Source: Yinghuangia soli (GTDB taxonomy: Bacteria > Actinomycetota > Actinomycetes > Streptomycetales > Streptomycetaceae). From it: DNA of 64,000 bases. Positions 16,045 through 24,393 of the stretch are shown piece after piece. The translations under genes were made by a program, and so were the position numbers. Position 1 is the stretch's first letter; every line of letters begins with the position of its first letter. The stretch covers positions 107,381-171,380 of the forward strand of contig NZ_JAKFHA010000012.1 in assembly GCF_021502675.1 (NCBI RefSeq). The letters run 5' to 3'. The notes beneath the pieces were generated by a model that had not been told where the DNA came from, made no database searches, and worked only from the letters and a program-made list of their open reading frames with translations.

Positions 16045-17213
16045 CCCCCGGGACGGGGAAGCCGGGCAGGCCGCGGACCATGCGCCCGACGGTTGCGGAG
16101 TTCGTCGGCAGCGAATCGCCGGGAGCGCCGCGCGCCGGGGCCGGCGGCCACCCGTGCCAGGGGCTCTACCACGCCCCGGACGGCGCACGGCCGCGCGTCG
16201 CGCTCATCGCCACGCACTACCAGATCGATTTCGCGGAGCACTATCTCGCCGAATTCCTCGCCGCGCGAGGCCTCGGATTCCTCGGCTGGAACACCCGGTA
16301 CCGCGGCTACGAGGGCGACTTCGTGCTCGACCGGGCGCTGGTCGACATCGGCGTGGGGGTGCGCTGGCTCAAGGAGCAGGCCGGCGTCGAGCACGTCGTG
16401 CTGCTCGGGAACTCCGGCGGCGGGTCCCTCATGGCCGCGTACCAGTCGCAGGCCGTCGAGCCGTGCGTCCCGCCCGGCATCGGGCTGCCGCCGGCCCCCG
16501 GAGCCGGCGAACTCCTCCCCGCGGACGCGTACATCTCGCTGGCCGCCCACCTCGGCCGCCCCGACGTGCTCACCGCGTGGATGGACGCCGCCGTCACCGA
16601 CGAGGACGACCTGACGCGCACCGATCCGTCGCTCGACCTGTTCGATCCGGCCAACGGGCCGCCGTTCACCGCGGAGTTCGTGGCCCGCTACCGCGCCGCG
16701 CAGGTGGCCCGCAACCACCGGATCACGGCGTGGGCGCAGGCCGAACTCGACCGCATCACCGCGGCGGGCTACTGGGACCGGCCGTTCGCGGTCCACCGGA
16801 CCTGGGCCGATCCGCGCATGGCCGACCCGGCACTGGAGCCCACGCGGCGCCGGCCGGGCCGGTGCTACCGCGGCGACGTGCGCGCCGCGAACCGCGGCGG
16901 CCGCGGCATCGCGGGCGAGACGACACTGCGCAACTGGCTGGACATGTGGAGCCTCGCCACGTCGCCGTGCCGCTCCGAAGCGCACCTGGCGAAGGTCACG
17001 GTGCCCGCGCTCGTCCTGAACGCGGACGCCGACACCGGGGTGTTCCCGAGCGACGCGGATCTCGTGCACAAGGCGATCGGGAGCACCGACAAGACCCGCC
17101 CCGACGACCTCGCCGGCGACCACTACTTCCGCACCCCGGACGGTGCGCGCGACATCGTCGCGGACGTGATTGCCGACTGGATCGCCGAGAGGTTCCCGGG
17201 CGCGCACGGCTGA
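16041..17213 (+). CDS. alpha/beta hydrolase
   Basis: 390 residues. The nucleophile elbow is GNSGGGS near residue 131, the Asp is probably in LNADADTGVFPSDAD, and the His in GDHYFRTPDG near the C-terminus, giving a Ser-Asp-His triad. HYQIDFAEHYLAEFLAARGLGF gives the early oxyanion strand. It is translationally coupled to the VOC gene (ATGA). It is longer than a minimal hydrolase because of an insertion between residues 150 and 270 that probably forms a lid. Likely hydrolyses a lactone, ester or C-C bond in the same pathway; the nearby Baeyer-Villiger enzyme would make esters or lactones. Confidence 0.83.
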   Translation: MTPGTGKPGRPRTMRPTVAEFVGSESPGAPRAGAGGHPCQGLYHAPDGARPRVALIATHYQIDFAEHYLAEFLAARGLGFLGWNTRYRGYEGDFVLDRALVDIGVGVRWLKEQAGVEHVVLLGNSGGGSLMAAYQSQAVEPCVPPGIGLPPAPGAGELLPADAYISLAAHLGRPDVLTAWMDAAVTDEDDLTRTDPSLDLFDPANGPPFTAEFVARYRAAQVARNHRITAWAQAELDRITAAGYWDRPFAVHRTWADPRMADPALEPTRRRPGRCYRGDVRAANRGGRGIAGETTLRNWLDMWSLATSPCRSEAHLAKVTVPALVLNADADTGVFPSDADLVHKAIGSTDKTRPDDLAGDHYFRTPDGARDIVADVIADWIAERFPGAHG

Positions 17214-17244
17214 GCCCGCGCCACCGACCGCGCTGCCCCAGTAC

Positions 17245-17312
17245 GCATTTCGGACGACCGGAAAGTTGTGCCGGTGTTGCCCGGCACAACTGCTTTCGCG
17301 TGCCCGAAATGC
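17245..17312. promoter_or_regulatory. 68-base nested inverted repeat (terminator or operator)
   Basis: Outer arms GCATTTCGG (17245-17253) and CCGAAATGC (17304-17312) enclose inner arms GTTGTGCCGG (17265-17274) and CCGGCACAAC (17281-17290) with loop TGTTGC. GAAAG and CTTTC partly extend the inner stem. It lies 32 bases after the hydrolase stop and 51 bases before the -35 of the monooxygenase, so it may end the first transcript, bind a regulator of the second, or both. Confidence 0.65.
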
Positions 17313-17362
17313 GGGGAAACTTCTGCTCCTCACGAGGCACGGGATAGGCACAACCCAGCGCG

Positions 17363-17391
17363 TTGACTGCCCGTCGGCGCGAAAAATACCT
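17363..17391 (+). promoter_or_regulatory. predicted promoter for a leaderless monooxygenase mRNA
   Basis: TTGACT (17363-17368) and AATACC/ATACCT near 17385-17391 at about 17-base spacing. The start codon is at 17399, only eight or so bases after the -10, and no ribosome site precedes it, which suggests transcription starts at or next to the ATG. Confidence 0.5.
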
Positions 17392-17398
17392 TCGCGTC

Positions 17399-18892
17399 AT
17401 GACAACGGTGGGGGACATTCTGGTGATCGGTGCCGGTCCCGGCGGGGTCGCAGCCGGCGCGTGGCTACGCCGCGCGGGGTTCGACTTCCTGGTGCTGGAG
17501 CGTGGGTCCGAGGTCGGCGGGACCTGGCGCGACAACAACTACCCAGGCTGTGCATGTGACATCGCGGCCTCGCTGTACTGCTTCTCGTTCGCGCCGAATC
17601 CGGACTGGAAGCGCGCCTACGCCGAACAACCCGAGCTCCGCGACTACTTGCAGCGGACCGCGGACGAGTTCGACGTGACACGCTCGATACGCTTCAACGA
17701 GGAAGTGAAGTCCGCCCGTTGGGACGGACAGGCCTGGCAGGTCGAGTCCACCGGCGGTTCGTACACCGCCCGTGTGCTGGTCACCGCCACCGGGCCGTGG
17801 AGCGCCCCGCTCGTCCCGGACCTCCCCGGGCTCGACCAATTCCCCGGCGCGGTCTTCCATTCCGCGCAGTGGGACCACGACTTCGACCTCAAGGGAAAGC
17901 GCGTCGCGGTCATCGGCACCGGCGCGTCCTCGGTGCAGTTCCTGCCCCTGGTGCAGCCCGAGGTGGAGAAGCTCCACCTCTTCCAGCGCACCGCGCCGTG
18001 GATCATTCCGAAGACCGACTATGCCCTGTCCGAATTCGAACGCAAGATGTACCGCAAGTACCCCGGGGCCCTGAAGGCAATGCGCAAGACGCAACTCGGC
18101 ATCCTGGAATCCCTGGGCTTCTTCTTCCGCCACCCGAAGGCGATGCCGGCACTCCAGAAGCTCGCGCTCTGGAATATCCGACGCGGCGTCAAGGACAAGG
18201 CACTCCGGGAGATCCTGACACCGAACTTCATCATGGGCTGCCGGCGCGTGCTGTTGTCCAACACCTACTACCCGGCGGTCGCCTCGGACAACGTCGAGGT
18301 CATCCCGCAGGAGCTGGTCCGCATCGAGGGCAGCAAGGTGATCGGCGCGGACGGCACCGCCCGCGAGGTGGACGCGATCCTGTTCGGCACCGGCTTCCAC
18401 TACAGCGACCCGCCGATCGCGGGCAAGATCCGCGACGAGAAGGGCCGCACGCTCGAAGAGATGTGGGAGGGCAGCCCGCAGGCCTACCTCGGCACCAACG
18501 TGCACGGCTACCCGAACCTGTTCATGCTGCTCGGCCCCAACATGGGTTCCGGTACGGGCTCGGCGATCGCGGGCATAGAGGCCCAGGTCCGCTACGCCCT
18601 CAGCGCGCTCACCACGATGCGCGACAACGGCTGGCACGCCGTCGAGGTCCGCGCCGACGTGCAGGACGATTACAACACCGAACTCCAGAAGGCCCTCGGC
18701 ACCACGGTCTATACGCCGATCGGCTGCAACAGCAACTACATCGACCGCAACGGCCGCAACAGCACCATCTGGCCGTGGTCGACCAAGCGGCTCAACAAGC
18801 GCATCCGGACGTTCGCGCCGGACGAATACCGCACGGTGGCACGGCACGAGCTCGCCGACACGGGTGCGGAGAGCGGCGCCGAGACCGGCTGA
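17399..18892 (+). CDS. type I Baeyer-Villiger monooxygenase
   Basis: 497 residues. Inserts an oxygen next to a ketone to give an ester or lactone, using FAD and NADPH. The first Rossmann motif is VIGAGPGGVAAGAW. The enzyme fingerprint FxGxxxHxxxW is present as FPGAVFHSAQWD near residue 150, and the second Rossmann motif is VAVIGTGASSVQFLP. GTWRDNNYPGCACD is also typical. The start is MTTVGDILV because an upstream in-frame ATG lies inside the promoter. It sits between the VOC/hydrolase pair and a convergent acyl-AMP ligase. A role in opening a cyclic ketone, whose product the neighbouring hydrolase could cleave, is plausible. Confidence 0.92.
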   Translation: MTTVGDILVIGAGPGGVAAGAWLRRAGFDFLVLERGSEVGGTWRDNNYPGCACDIAASLYCFSFAPNPDWKRAYAEQPELRDYLQRTADEFDVTRSIRFNEEVKSARWDGQAWQVESTGGSYTARVLVTATGPWSAPLVPDLPGLDQFPGAVFHSAQWDHDFDLKGKRVAVIGTGASSVQFLPLVQPEVEKLHLFQRTAPWIIPKTDYALSEFERKMYRKYPGALKAMRKTQLGILESLGFFFRHPKAMPALQKLALWNIRRGVKDKALREILTPNFIMGCRRVLLSNTYYPAVASDNVEVIPQELVRIEGSKVIGADGTAREVDAILFGTGFHYSDPPIAGKIRDEKGRTLEEMWEGSPQAYLGTNVHGYPNLFMLLGPNMGSGTGSAIAGIEAQVRYALSALTTMRDNGWHAVEVRADVQDDYNTELQKALGTTVYTPIGCNSNYIDRNGRNSTIWPWSTKRLNKRIRTFAPDEYRTVARHELADTGAESGAETG

Positions 18893-18914
18893 GACCGGCT
18901 GCGGCCGGCTGTGA

Positions 18915-18948
18915 CCGGCGCCAGGGCTCGGTTGAGCCCTGGCGCCGG
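18915..18948. terminator. bidirectional terminator hairpin
   Basis: A perfect 15-base stem, CCGGCGCCAGGGCTC (18915-18929) with GAGCCCTGGCGCCGG (18934-18948), loop GGTT. It lies in the 63-base gap between the convergent monooxygenase and acyl-AMP ligase genes. No T run on either strand. Confidence 0.85.
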
Positions 18949-18955
18949 ACGAGCC

Positions 18956-20857
18956 CTACACGTGTCCGGTCGACCGGTAGCCGTCCCGGACCGCCGTCTC
19001 CAGCGACTCGTAGCGGGGCTGCAACGCACCCGTCATGAACAGTTCGCGCATGTGCGTGCGCCTCTTCTTGCCGCTCGTGCTGTGCCGGATCGTGCCCGGC
19101 GCCACGAAGCAGATGTTCGCGACCGCCACGCCCGCGTACTTGGTCAGGCCGGCGATCGCGATGCCCGCGAGGTCGGCCGGCGGTACGGACTCCCCCTTCT
19201 GCGCGTCGAGTTCGTGGAGGATCACGACATGCTCGCCGTCCGGGCAGTCCACGCCAAACGCCACGGTGTTGCCGGCCGCGAAAGCCGGATCCAGCGCGCC
19301 GAGCCTCGCCTCGAGATCCTGCGGGTAGATGTTGCGGCCGCGGACGATGATGAGTTCCTTCAGCCGCCCGGTGATGTACAACTGCCCGCCGGCCCGCACC
19401 GCGAGGTCGCCGGTACGCAGGAAGGGGCCTTCGCCGTCGTCGGTGTGCCCGTCGAACACCGCCGCGGTCTCGTCGTCCAGCCCCCAATACCCCAGCGCCA
19501 CACTGGGACCGCGCAGCCAGATCTCCCCGACGCGGCCGTCCGGCAGCTCCCGGCGCGACTCCGGATCGACGATGCGGGCGTCGTAGCCGAAGGGGTCGGG
19601 CCCGCTCGACACGAGCGAGCGGTACGCCGAGTCATCCGAACGCCCCGGCGCGGCCCGGCGCGCCGCGCCTGCGGCTTCGTCCGGTGCCGCCACCGGCGCG
19701 AACTCCCCGCGTTCCAAGGGCTCTGCGTGCACGAGTGTCACCACCGCGTCCTCCACCGGCGCGTTGCCGGTGACGAACAGCCCGACCTCGGCCATCCCGT
19801 AGCACGGGCACATGCTGTCCGCCCGGAACCCGGCCGGGGCGAAGCGCTCGCGGAACGCGGCGAGCGTGCCGGCATGCACCGGTTCGGCGCCGTTCGCGGC
19901 GACCAGCCACGACCCCAGATCCAGGCCGAGGGCGCGTTCCGCGGGGATCCGCCGGACGCACAGGTCGTACGCGAAGTTCGGTGCCGGGCTCAGTCCGGCG
20001 CTGAACCGCCCGGCGAGTTCGAGCCACCGGTACGGGTCGCGCAGGAACGCCGTCGGCGACATCATCGCTGCTTGCCCGCCCTTGCGCAGCGCGATGAGCA
20101 ACCCGCCGATCAGACCCATGTCGTGGTAGAGCGGCAGCCAGCTCGCGGTGTTCATCCGGGGCGGCAGATGGAACGCCCGCACGATCAGGTCGATCGTGTA
20201 GGCGAGGTTCTCGTGCGAGAGCATCACGCCCTTGGGCTCGGTGGTCGAGCCGGACGTGAACTGGAGCATCGCCAGGTCCCCGCGGCGTACCGGGCGGTGC
20301 CGCCAGGCCGCCGCATCGCCGAGCGGTGCGGCATCGGTCGCGACGCAGCGCACCGCGGTGCCCTCGGTGGATTCGGCCACCAGCGGCAGGTGTTCGGCGT
20401 CGATCAGGACGACGGAGGCGCCCGCGGCATCCAGGATGCGCTGCAGGCGCCGTAGTTGGCTGCCGCTGCTGTTGAGAGGCAGAGGGGCGGGGACGGCCAC
20501 GATGCCCGCGTACAGGCAGCCGAAGAAGGCCGAGGCGAAGGCGGTCCCGTTCGGGTAGAGCAGGACGGCGCGGTCGCCGGGGGCGCAGTTCTCGGCCAGC
20601 CATGCGGCGATCTGCCTTGCCCGGGTGTCGAGTTCGCCGTAGGTGAGGGTCGCTTCGGGCTGCTCGTCGGGGAAGTCGGGGACGTACGTGACCGCTTCGC
20701 GGGCGGGCACCCGGGCGGCCAGGCGCTGGACGTTGCGTACGACGGTGTCGAACGGGTCGGCGTCCGCTCCGTGCGGCGGCCAGCCCTGCCGCGGGCCGCG
20801 ATCCCAGGCCTCTCCCGGATCGGCGACGTCGACAGGCAGGACGTTGTGCTCGGTCAT
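18956..20857 (-). CDS. fatty-acyl-AMP ligase (FAAL)
   Basis: 633 residues, longer than acyl-CoA synthetases and typical of FAALs, which activate fatty acids as acyl-adenylates for transfer to carrier proteins instead of CoA. ATP-binding motif LQFTSGSTTEPKGVMLSH near residue 205, YHDMGLIGG, CYGMAEVG, and GEIWLRGPSVALGYWG. The hinge region is FLRTGDLAVRAGGQLYITGRLKELIIVRGRNIYPQD in family terms, and the C-terminal GKKRRTHMRE contributes the late lysine. No polyketide or nonribosomal synthase and no carrier protein is within the window, so its partner must be encoded elsewhere. Separated by a terminator from the upstream MFS gene. Confidence 0.88.
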   Translation of the reverse strand: MTEHNVLPVDVADPGEAWDRGPRQGWPPHGADADPFDTVVRNVQRLAARVPAREAVTYVPDFPDEQPEATLTYGELDTRARQIAAWLAENCAPGDRAVLLYPNGTAFASAFFGCLYAGIVAVPAPLPLNSSGSQLRRLQRILDAAGASVVLIDAEHLPLVAESTEGTAVRCVATDAAPLGDAAAWRHRPVRRGDLAMLQFTSGSTTEPKGVMLSHENLAYTIDLIVRAFHLPPRMNTASWLPLYHDMGLIGGLLIALRKGGQAAMMSPTAFLRDPYRWLELAGRFSAGLSPAPNFAYDLCVRRIPAERALGLDLGSWLVAANGAEPVHAGTLAAFRERFAPAGFRADSMCPCYGMAEVGLFVTGNAPVEDAVVTLVHAEPLERGEFAPVAAPDEAAGAARRAAPGRSDDSAYRSLVSSGPDPFGYDARIVDPESRRELPDGRVGEIWLRGPSVALGYWGLDDETAAVFDGHTDDGEGPFLRTGDLAVRAGGQLYITGRLKELIIVRGRNIYPQDLEARLGALDPAFAAGNTVAFGVDCPDGEHVVILHELDAQKGESVPPADLAGIAIAGLTKYAGVAVANICFVAPGTIRHSTSGKKRRTHMRELFMTGALQPRYESLETAVRDGYRSTGHV

Positions 20858-20969
20858 CTGGCTTCCCCTCAGCTCCGCATGGTCGTCATGGGTCCGGTCC
20901 GCTGTGCTCCCGTGCTCTCAGGCCGCACCGGGTAGGCGCCACGTCCGCACCGGACGGCCCCGAAAAGGG

Positions 20970-21006
20970 CCAGGACCGAGAAGGCGGCAGGTCTTCTCGG
21001 TCCTGG
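20970..21006 (-). terminator. terminator between MFS and FAAL genes
   Basis: A perfect 14-base stem, CCAGGACCGAGAAG (20970-20983) with CTTCTCGGTCCTGG (20993-21006), loop of nine bases. It follows the MFS stop on the minus strand and so separates the MFS and FAAL transcripts. Confidence 0.8.
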
Positions 21007-21092
21007 ACATGGGGCCATGACGGAGCGTCATGTGCGGTGCGGGAAGCGAGTCGCGCTGTTCGCCTTTCGTCGCAGTCCGCCGGGCGGATCGC

Positions 21093-22670
21093 TCAGGCGC
21101 GGCTCCCCTTCAGATCGGCATGGCCGTCCGGCGCCGCCTGCGGCGCGGAACCCGCCACCGCCACATCGGCACGCGGCCGTCCCGGCAGGCAGGTCAGGGC
21201 GACCACCGCGCACAGCAGCGCGATGCCCGCACCGACGAGCATCGACGCGTGCAGCGCATCCATGAACGCCGCATGCGCGGGCTCGGCGATCTCCGGCTTC
21301 GCCCGCAGCGTGGCGCCGAGCGAGGAGACCGCCTCGTCCGGCAACCCGTCGCCCGCGGAGCCCAGTTGGCCGCGGTACACGCTGCCGAGGACCGAGCCCA
21401 GGACGGCGATGCCCAAGGCGGTGCCGGTGTGCCGCATCGTGTTCGCGATCGCGGACCCGGCGCCCGCTCTCGCCGGCGGCACTTCCGACAAGGCCACCGC
21501 CATCACCGGGGCCAGCGTGGCCCCGAAGCCCAGCCCCGCCGCGGTCTGCGCGATCTCGATGACCACCAGCGAGGTGTCCTGCTCGATGGTGCCGTAGAAC
21601 GCCAGAGAGGCGGCCATCAGCAGCGCTCCGGGGGCCACCACCGCCACGTACCCGAAACGGTCCGCCAGCGAGGCCCCGAGCGCCCCGCTGACCATCGCGC
21701 CGAGTGCGACCGGCAGCATCAGCAGACCGGCCTTGAGCGGACTGAAGCCGCGCGCGACCTGGAGGTAGAACACCAGCACGAAGCCGGCCCCCATGATCGC
21801 GAACGCCGAGGTGCACAGCACCGCGGAACCGGCCGCGAAGGACCGCTTCCGGAAAAGCGACAGGTCCACCGCCGGGTTGCCCACCCGGCGCTCCACGACC
21901 AGCAGGAGGCCGAGGATCAGGATGCCCGCGCCGATCGAACCGAGCACGATCGCCCGGCCCCAGCCGGCCGGCTCGCCGCCCGAGATGATGCCGAACACCA
22001 GCGTGCCGACACCCGCGATCGACAGCCCCACGCCGGCCAGGTCCAGCCGGCCCGGCGCAGGGTCCCGGTTCTCCGGGACGAACATCAGCGTGAGGACCAC
22101 CGCGACGAGCGCGAACGGCACGTTGACCAGCAGGACCGAGCCCCACCAGAACCCGCCGAGCAGCGCCCCGCCGATCACCGGGCCGGCCGCGATGCCCAGG
22201 CCCGCCGAGATCGACCACAGTGCGAAGGCCTTCGCCCGCTCGCCCTCGGGGAACACGTTGCTGATCACGCCCATGCTGCAGCCCGGCACGACCGCCGCGC
22301 CGATGCCCATCGCGGCGCGCCAGCCGATCAGCTGCGCGGGATCGCCCGACCAGGCGCCGAACGCCGATGCGGCCGCGAAGAACAGCAGCCCGCCGACCAG
22401 CACCAGGCGCCGTCCGTACCGGTCGCCGAGCACGCCCGCGGCGAGCATCAGCGCCGCGAACGTCAGCGTGTAGGAGTCCATCGACCACTGCAGCTCGGCG
22501 TTCGTCGCACCCAGCGACTCCTGCACCGAGGCCAGTGCCGCGGTCATGATGTTGTTGTCCATCACCGTGATGAACATGCACAGCATCATCACGATGAGGA
22601 TCAGCCACCGGCGCGGATGCCCGGCTTCCTGGGGGAGGGCCGTGCCCTGCGGCGTCGCCTCGGAGGTCAC
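21093..22670 (-). CDS. MFS drug exporter, DHA2 (14-helix) family
   Basis: 525 residues with 14 hydrophobic helices. Motif A is LGDRYGRRLVLVGGLLFF after helix 2, motif B/C regions include WRAAMGIGAAVVPG and GLGIAAGPVIGG, and helix 1 carries MDNNIMTAALASVQ, typical of QacA/EmrB-like exporters. The GTG at 22670 is chosen since GAGGGGG lies upstream; an ATG 86 codons earlier would give a non-hydrophobic Arg-rich tail. It probably exports toxic organic compounds by proton antiport. A hairpin about 260 bases upstream may control it; no regulator gene is adjacent. Confidence 0.87.
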   Translation of the reverse strand: MTSEATPQGTALPQEAGHPRRWLILIVMMLCMFITVMDNNIMTAALASVQESLGATNAELQWSMDSYTLTFAALMLAAGVLGDRYGRRLVLVGGLLFFAAASAFGAWSGDPAQLIGWRAAMGIGAAVVPGCSMGVISNVFPEGERAKAFALWSISAGLGIAAGPVIGGALLGGFWWGSVLLVNVPFALVAVVLTLMFVPENRDPAPGRLDLAGVGLSIAGVGTLVFGIISGGEPAGWGRAIVLGSIGAGILILGLLLVVERRVGNPAVDLSLFRKRSFAAGSAVLCTSAFAIMGAGFVLVFYLQVARGFSPLKAGLLMLPVALGAMVSGALGASLADRFGYVAVVAPGALLMAASLAFYGTIEQDTSLVVIEIAQTAAGLGFGATLAPVMAVALSEVPPARAGAGSAIANTMRHTGTALGIAVLGSVLGSVYRGQLGSAGDGLPDEAVSSLGATLRAKPEIAEPAHAAFMDALHASMLVGAGIALLCAVVALTCLPGRPRADVAVAGSAPQAAPDGHADLKGSRA

Positions 22671-23405
22671 CGCGCACCCCCTCGTGCGCCTGCCCGTCCG
22701 CCCGTGCGGGCCTCCGGCCGCGCTCCGCGTAACTCCCCGTGCCGTACGCCGGTGCAGTGCCGTGCCACTTCGGCATCCCTCCGTCCGTCGAACCGGTCCG
22801 CTGTGCCGAGGACCGAGCACGCCGAATGCCCTCGGCGCATGCGGAACGGACCCGGGGCATCGTCCTCGGCACTCCGGGTGCCTGGCCGTACGCGCACCCG
22901 GTGTTCCGACGTCCCCGTGCCAAAACACCGGACTCCCTGTGGAGTCCGGGCCGTGCGCTGAAGGCTACCGCCGAGTAGCCCTGTTGGTGACGCCCTCGCA
23001 CCGGCCAAAGTTCGCCGCCCCGACAGGCGAGCCAGGAACCACAGCCCTGCAGGTCGCAGCCGATCCGCAAGATCGGGAACGGCGTTCCTCCGGTGGCCGG
23101 AATCACCCCCTGCCCGCAGGCGCGGTCAGGCCTGCTTCTTGTGGCATCCCCCACGCCGAAATGCCCGGTCCGCGAGTACTGCAGGGCGCGGGGGCGTGGC
23201 GGTACCGTGGCACGCCGTGCGCCGCGGACCCGACGCCCGCACGGTCCGCAACTGCCGTTCCCGGACCCGGGACCGGCCCGACCGCACGCACTTCTTCCTG
23301 CGCAGGCATTGGCGCGAAAACGGCGTCGCACGACTGCCGTTCCAGGCCGCAGCAAGCCCGGAACGGGTCCCCAGCCCCCGGTTGCCCCAGTGAAGGAGCG
23401 CCTTC
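22671..23405. other. 735-base intergenic region between MFS and formate/nitrite transporter
   Basis: No credible gene in either direction; reading frames here have no ribosome sites and poor composition. It must contain the divergent promoters and holds the hairpin at 22928-22949 and several shorter dyads such as TCCGGTGGCCGGA. No known riboswitch class is recognised. Confidence 0.5.
22928..22949 (-). promoter_or_regulatory. hairpin in the MFS leader (attenuator or operator)
   Basis: CCGGACTCC (22928-22936), loop CTGT, GGAGTCCGG (22941-22949). On the minus strand the stem is followed by TGTTTTGG, an intrinsic-terminator-like run, about 260 bases before the MFS start. This arrangement fits transcription attenuation of the exporter or a repressor site. 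Confidence 0.45.
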
Positions 23406-24368
23406 ATGTCGTACGTGAGTCCACCGGAGCTCGTCGGCAAGATGATCGACGCAGGCGAGGCCAAGGTCTTCATGGCCACCCGCGACACGGTGATACGGGC
23501 CTTCATGGCCGGCGCCATCCTCGCGCTCGCCGCCGCGTTCGCGGTCACCATCACCGTGCAGACCGGCGAACCCCTCGCCGGCGCACTGCTCTTCCCGGTC
23601 GGGTTCTGTCTCCTCTACCTCCTCGGCTTCGACCTGCTGACCGGCGTCTTCACGCTGGTGCCGCTCGCCCTGATCGACAAGCGCCCCGGCGTCCGCCCGC
23701 GCCTCGTCCTGCGCAACTGGGGCCTGGTCTTCGTCGGCAACTTCGCCGGCGCACTGGTCGTCGCGCTGATGATGGCGGTCACCTTCACCTACGGCTTCAC
23801 CGAATCGCCCAACGCGGTCGGCAAGGCCATCGGCACCATCGGCGAGAACCGCACGGTGGGCTACGCCGACCACGGCGCGGCCGGAATGCTCACCCTCTTC
23901 ATCCGCGGCGTGCTCTGCAACTGGATGGTCTCCACCGGAGTCGTCGCCGCGATGATCTCGACCTCGGTCTCCGGCAAGGTCATCGGCATGTGGATGCCCA
24001 TCCTGGTCTTCTTCTACATGGGCTTCGAGCACTCCATCGTGAACATGTACCTGTTCCCGTCCGGACTCATGCTCGGCGGCGACTTCTCCCTGTGGGACTA
24101 CCTGCTGTGGAACGAACTCCCGACCATCGTCGGCAACTTGGTCGGCGGCCTGGCCTTCGTCGGACTCACGATGTACGCCACCCACGCCCGCACCGGCCCG
24201 ACCCGCCCGATCGCTCGGGTACCCGCGCCGGACAAGGCGGCCGCGTCGAATTCCCTTTCGCTCAAGGCGGTTTCCGCCGAATCCGCCGCGCCGCAGGCGA
24301 CGCCGGCCGACTCCGCGGCCGTCCGGTCCGGCCCGGGCGATTCGGCGGAGAACGGATCCCGCCCCTGA
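23406..24368 (+). CDS. formate/nitrite transporter family (FNT) channel
   Basis: 320 residues; six transmembrane helices over about 265 residues, then a 55-residue Ala/Ser-rich cytoplasmic tail that is not part of the family fold. Family features: VSPPELVGKMIDAGEAK at the N-terminus, GVLCNWMVSTGVV (the FNT signature near residue 180), and FEHSIVNMYLFP with the conserved His and Asn of the pore. FNT proteins are pentameric channels for formate, nitrite or hydrosulphide. The ribosome site GAAGGAG lies inside a small hairpin (TGAAGG AGCG CCTTCA), so translation may be restrained. No nitrite reductase or pyruvate formate-lyase nearby; the substrate is open. Confidence 0.88.
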   Translation: MSYVSPPELVGKMIDAGEAKVFMATRDTVIRAFMAGAILALAAAFAVTITVQTGEPLAGALLFPVGFCLLYLLGFDLLTGVFTLVPLALIDKRPGVRPRLVLRNWGLVFVGNFAGALVVALMMAVTFTYGFTESPNAVGKAIGTIGENRTVGYADHGAAGMLTLFIRGVLCNWMVSTGVVAAMISTSVSGKVIGMWMPILVFFYMGFEHSIVNMYLFPSGLMLGGDFSLWDYLLWNELPTIVGNLVGGLAFVGLTMYATHARTGPTRPIARVPAPDKAAASNSLSLKAVSAESAAPQATPADSAAVRSGPGDSAENGSRP

Positions 24369-24393
24369 CCGACGTCCCCGGCGCCCGGCCGGG

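Noticed and set aside
18956..20857. Part of a polyketide or lipopeptide cluster because of the FAAL
   Set aside because: No synthase, carrier protein or thioesterase lies in the window; the gene is flanked by terminators on both sides.
22671..23405. Riboswitch or small RNA in the large intergenic gap
   Set aside because: Several hairpins exist but no known riboswitch core could be recognised by eye; a covariance search would be needed.
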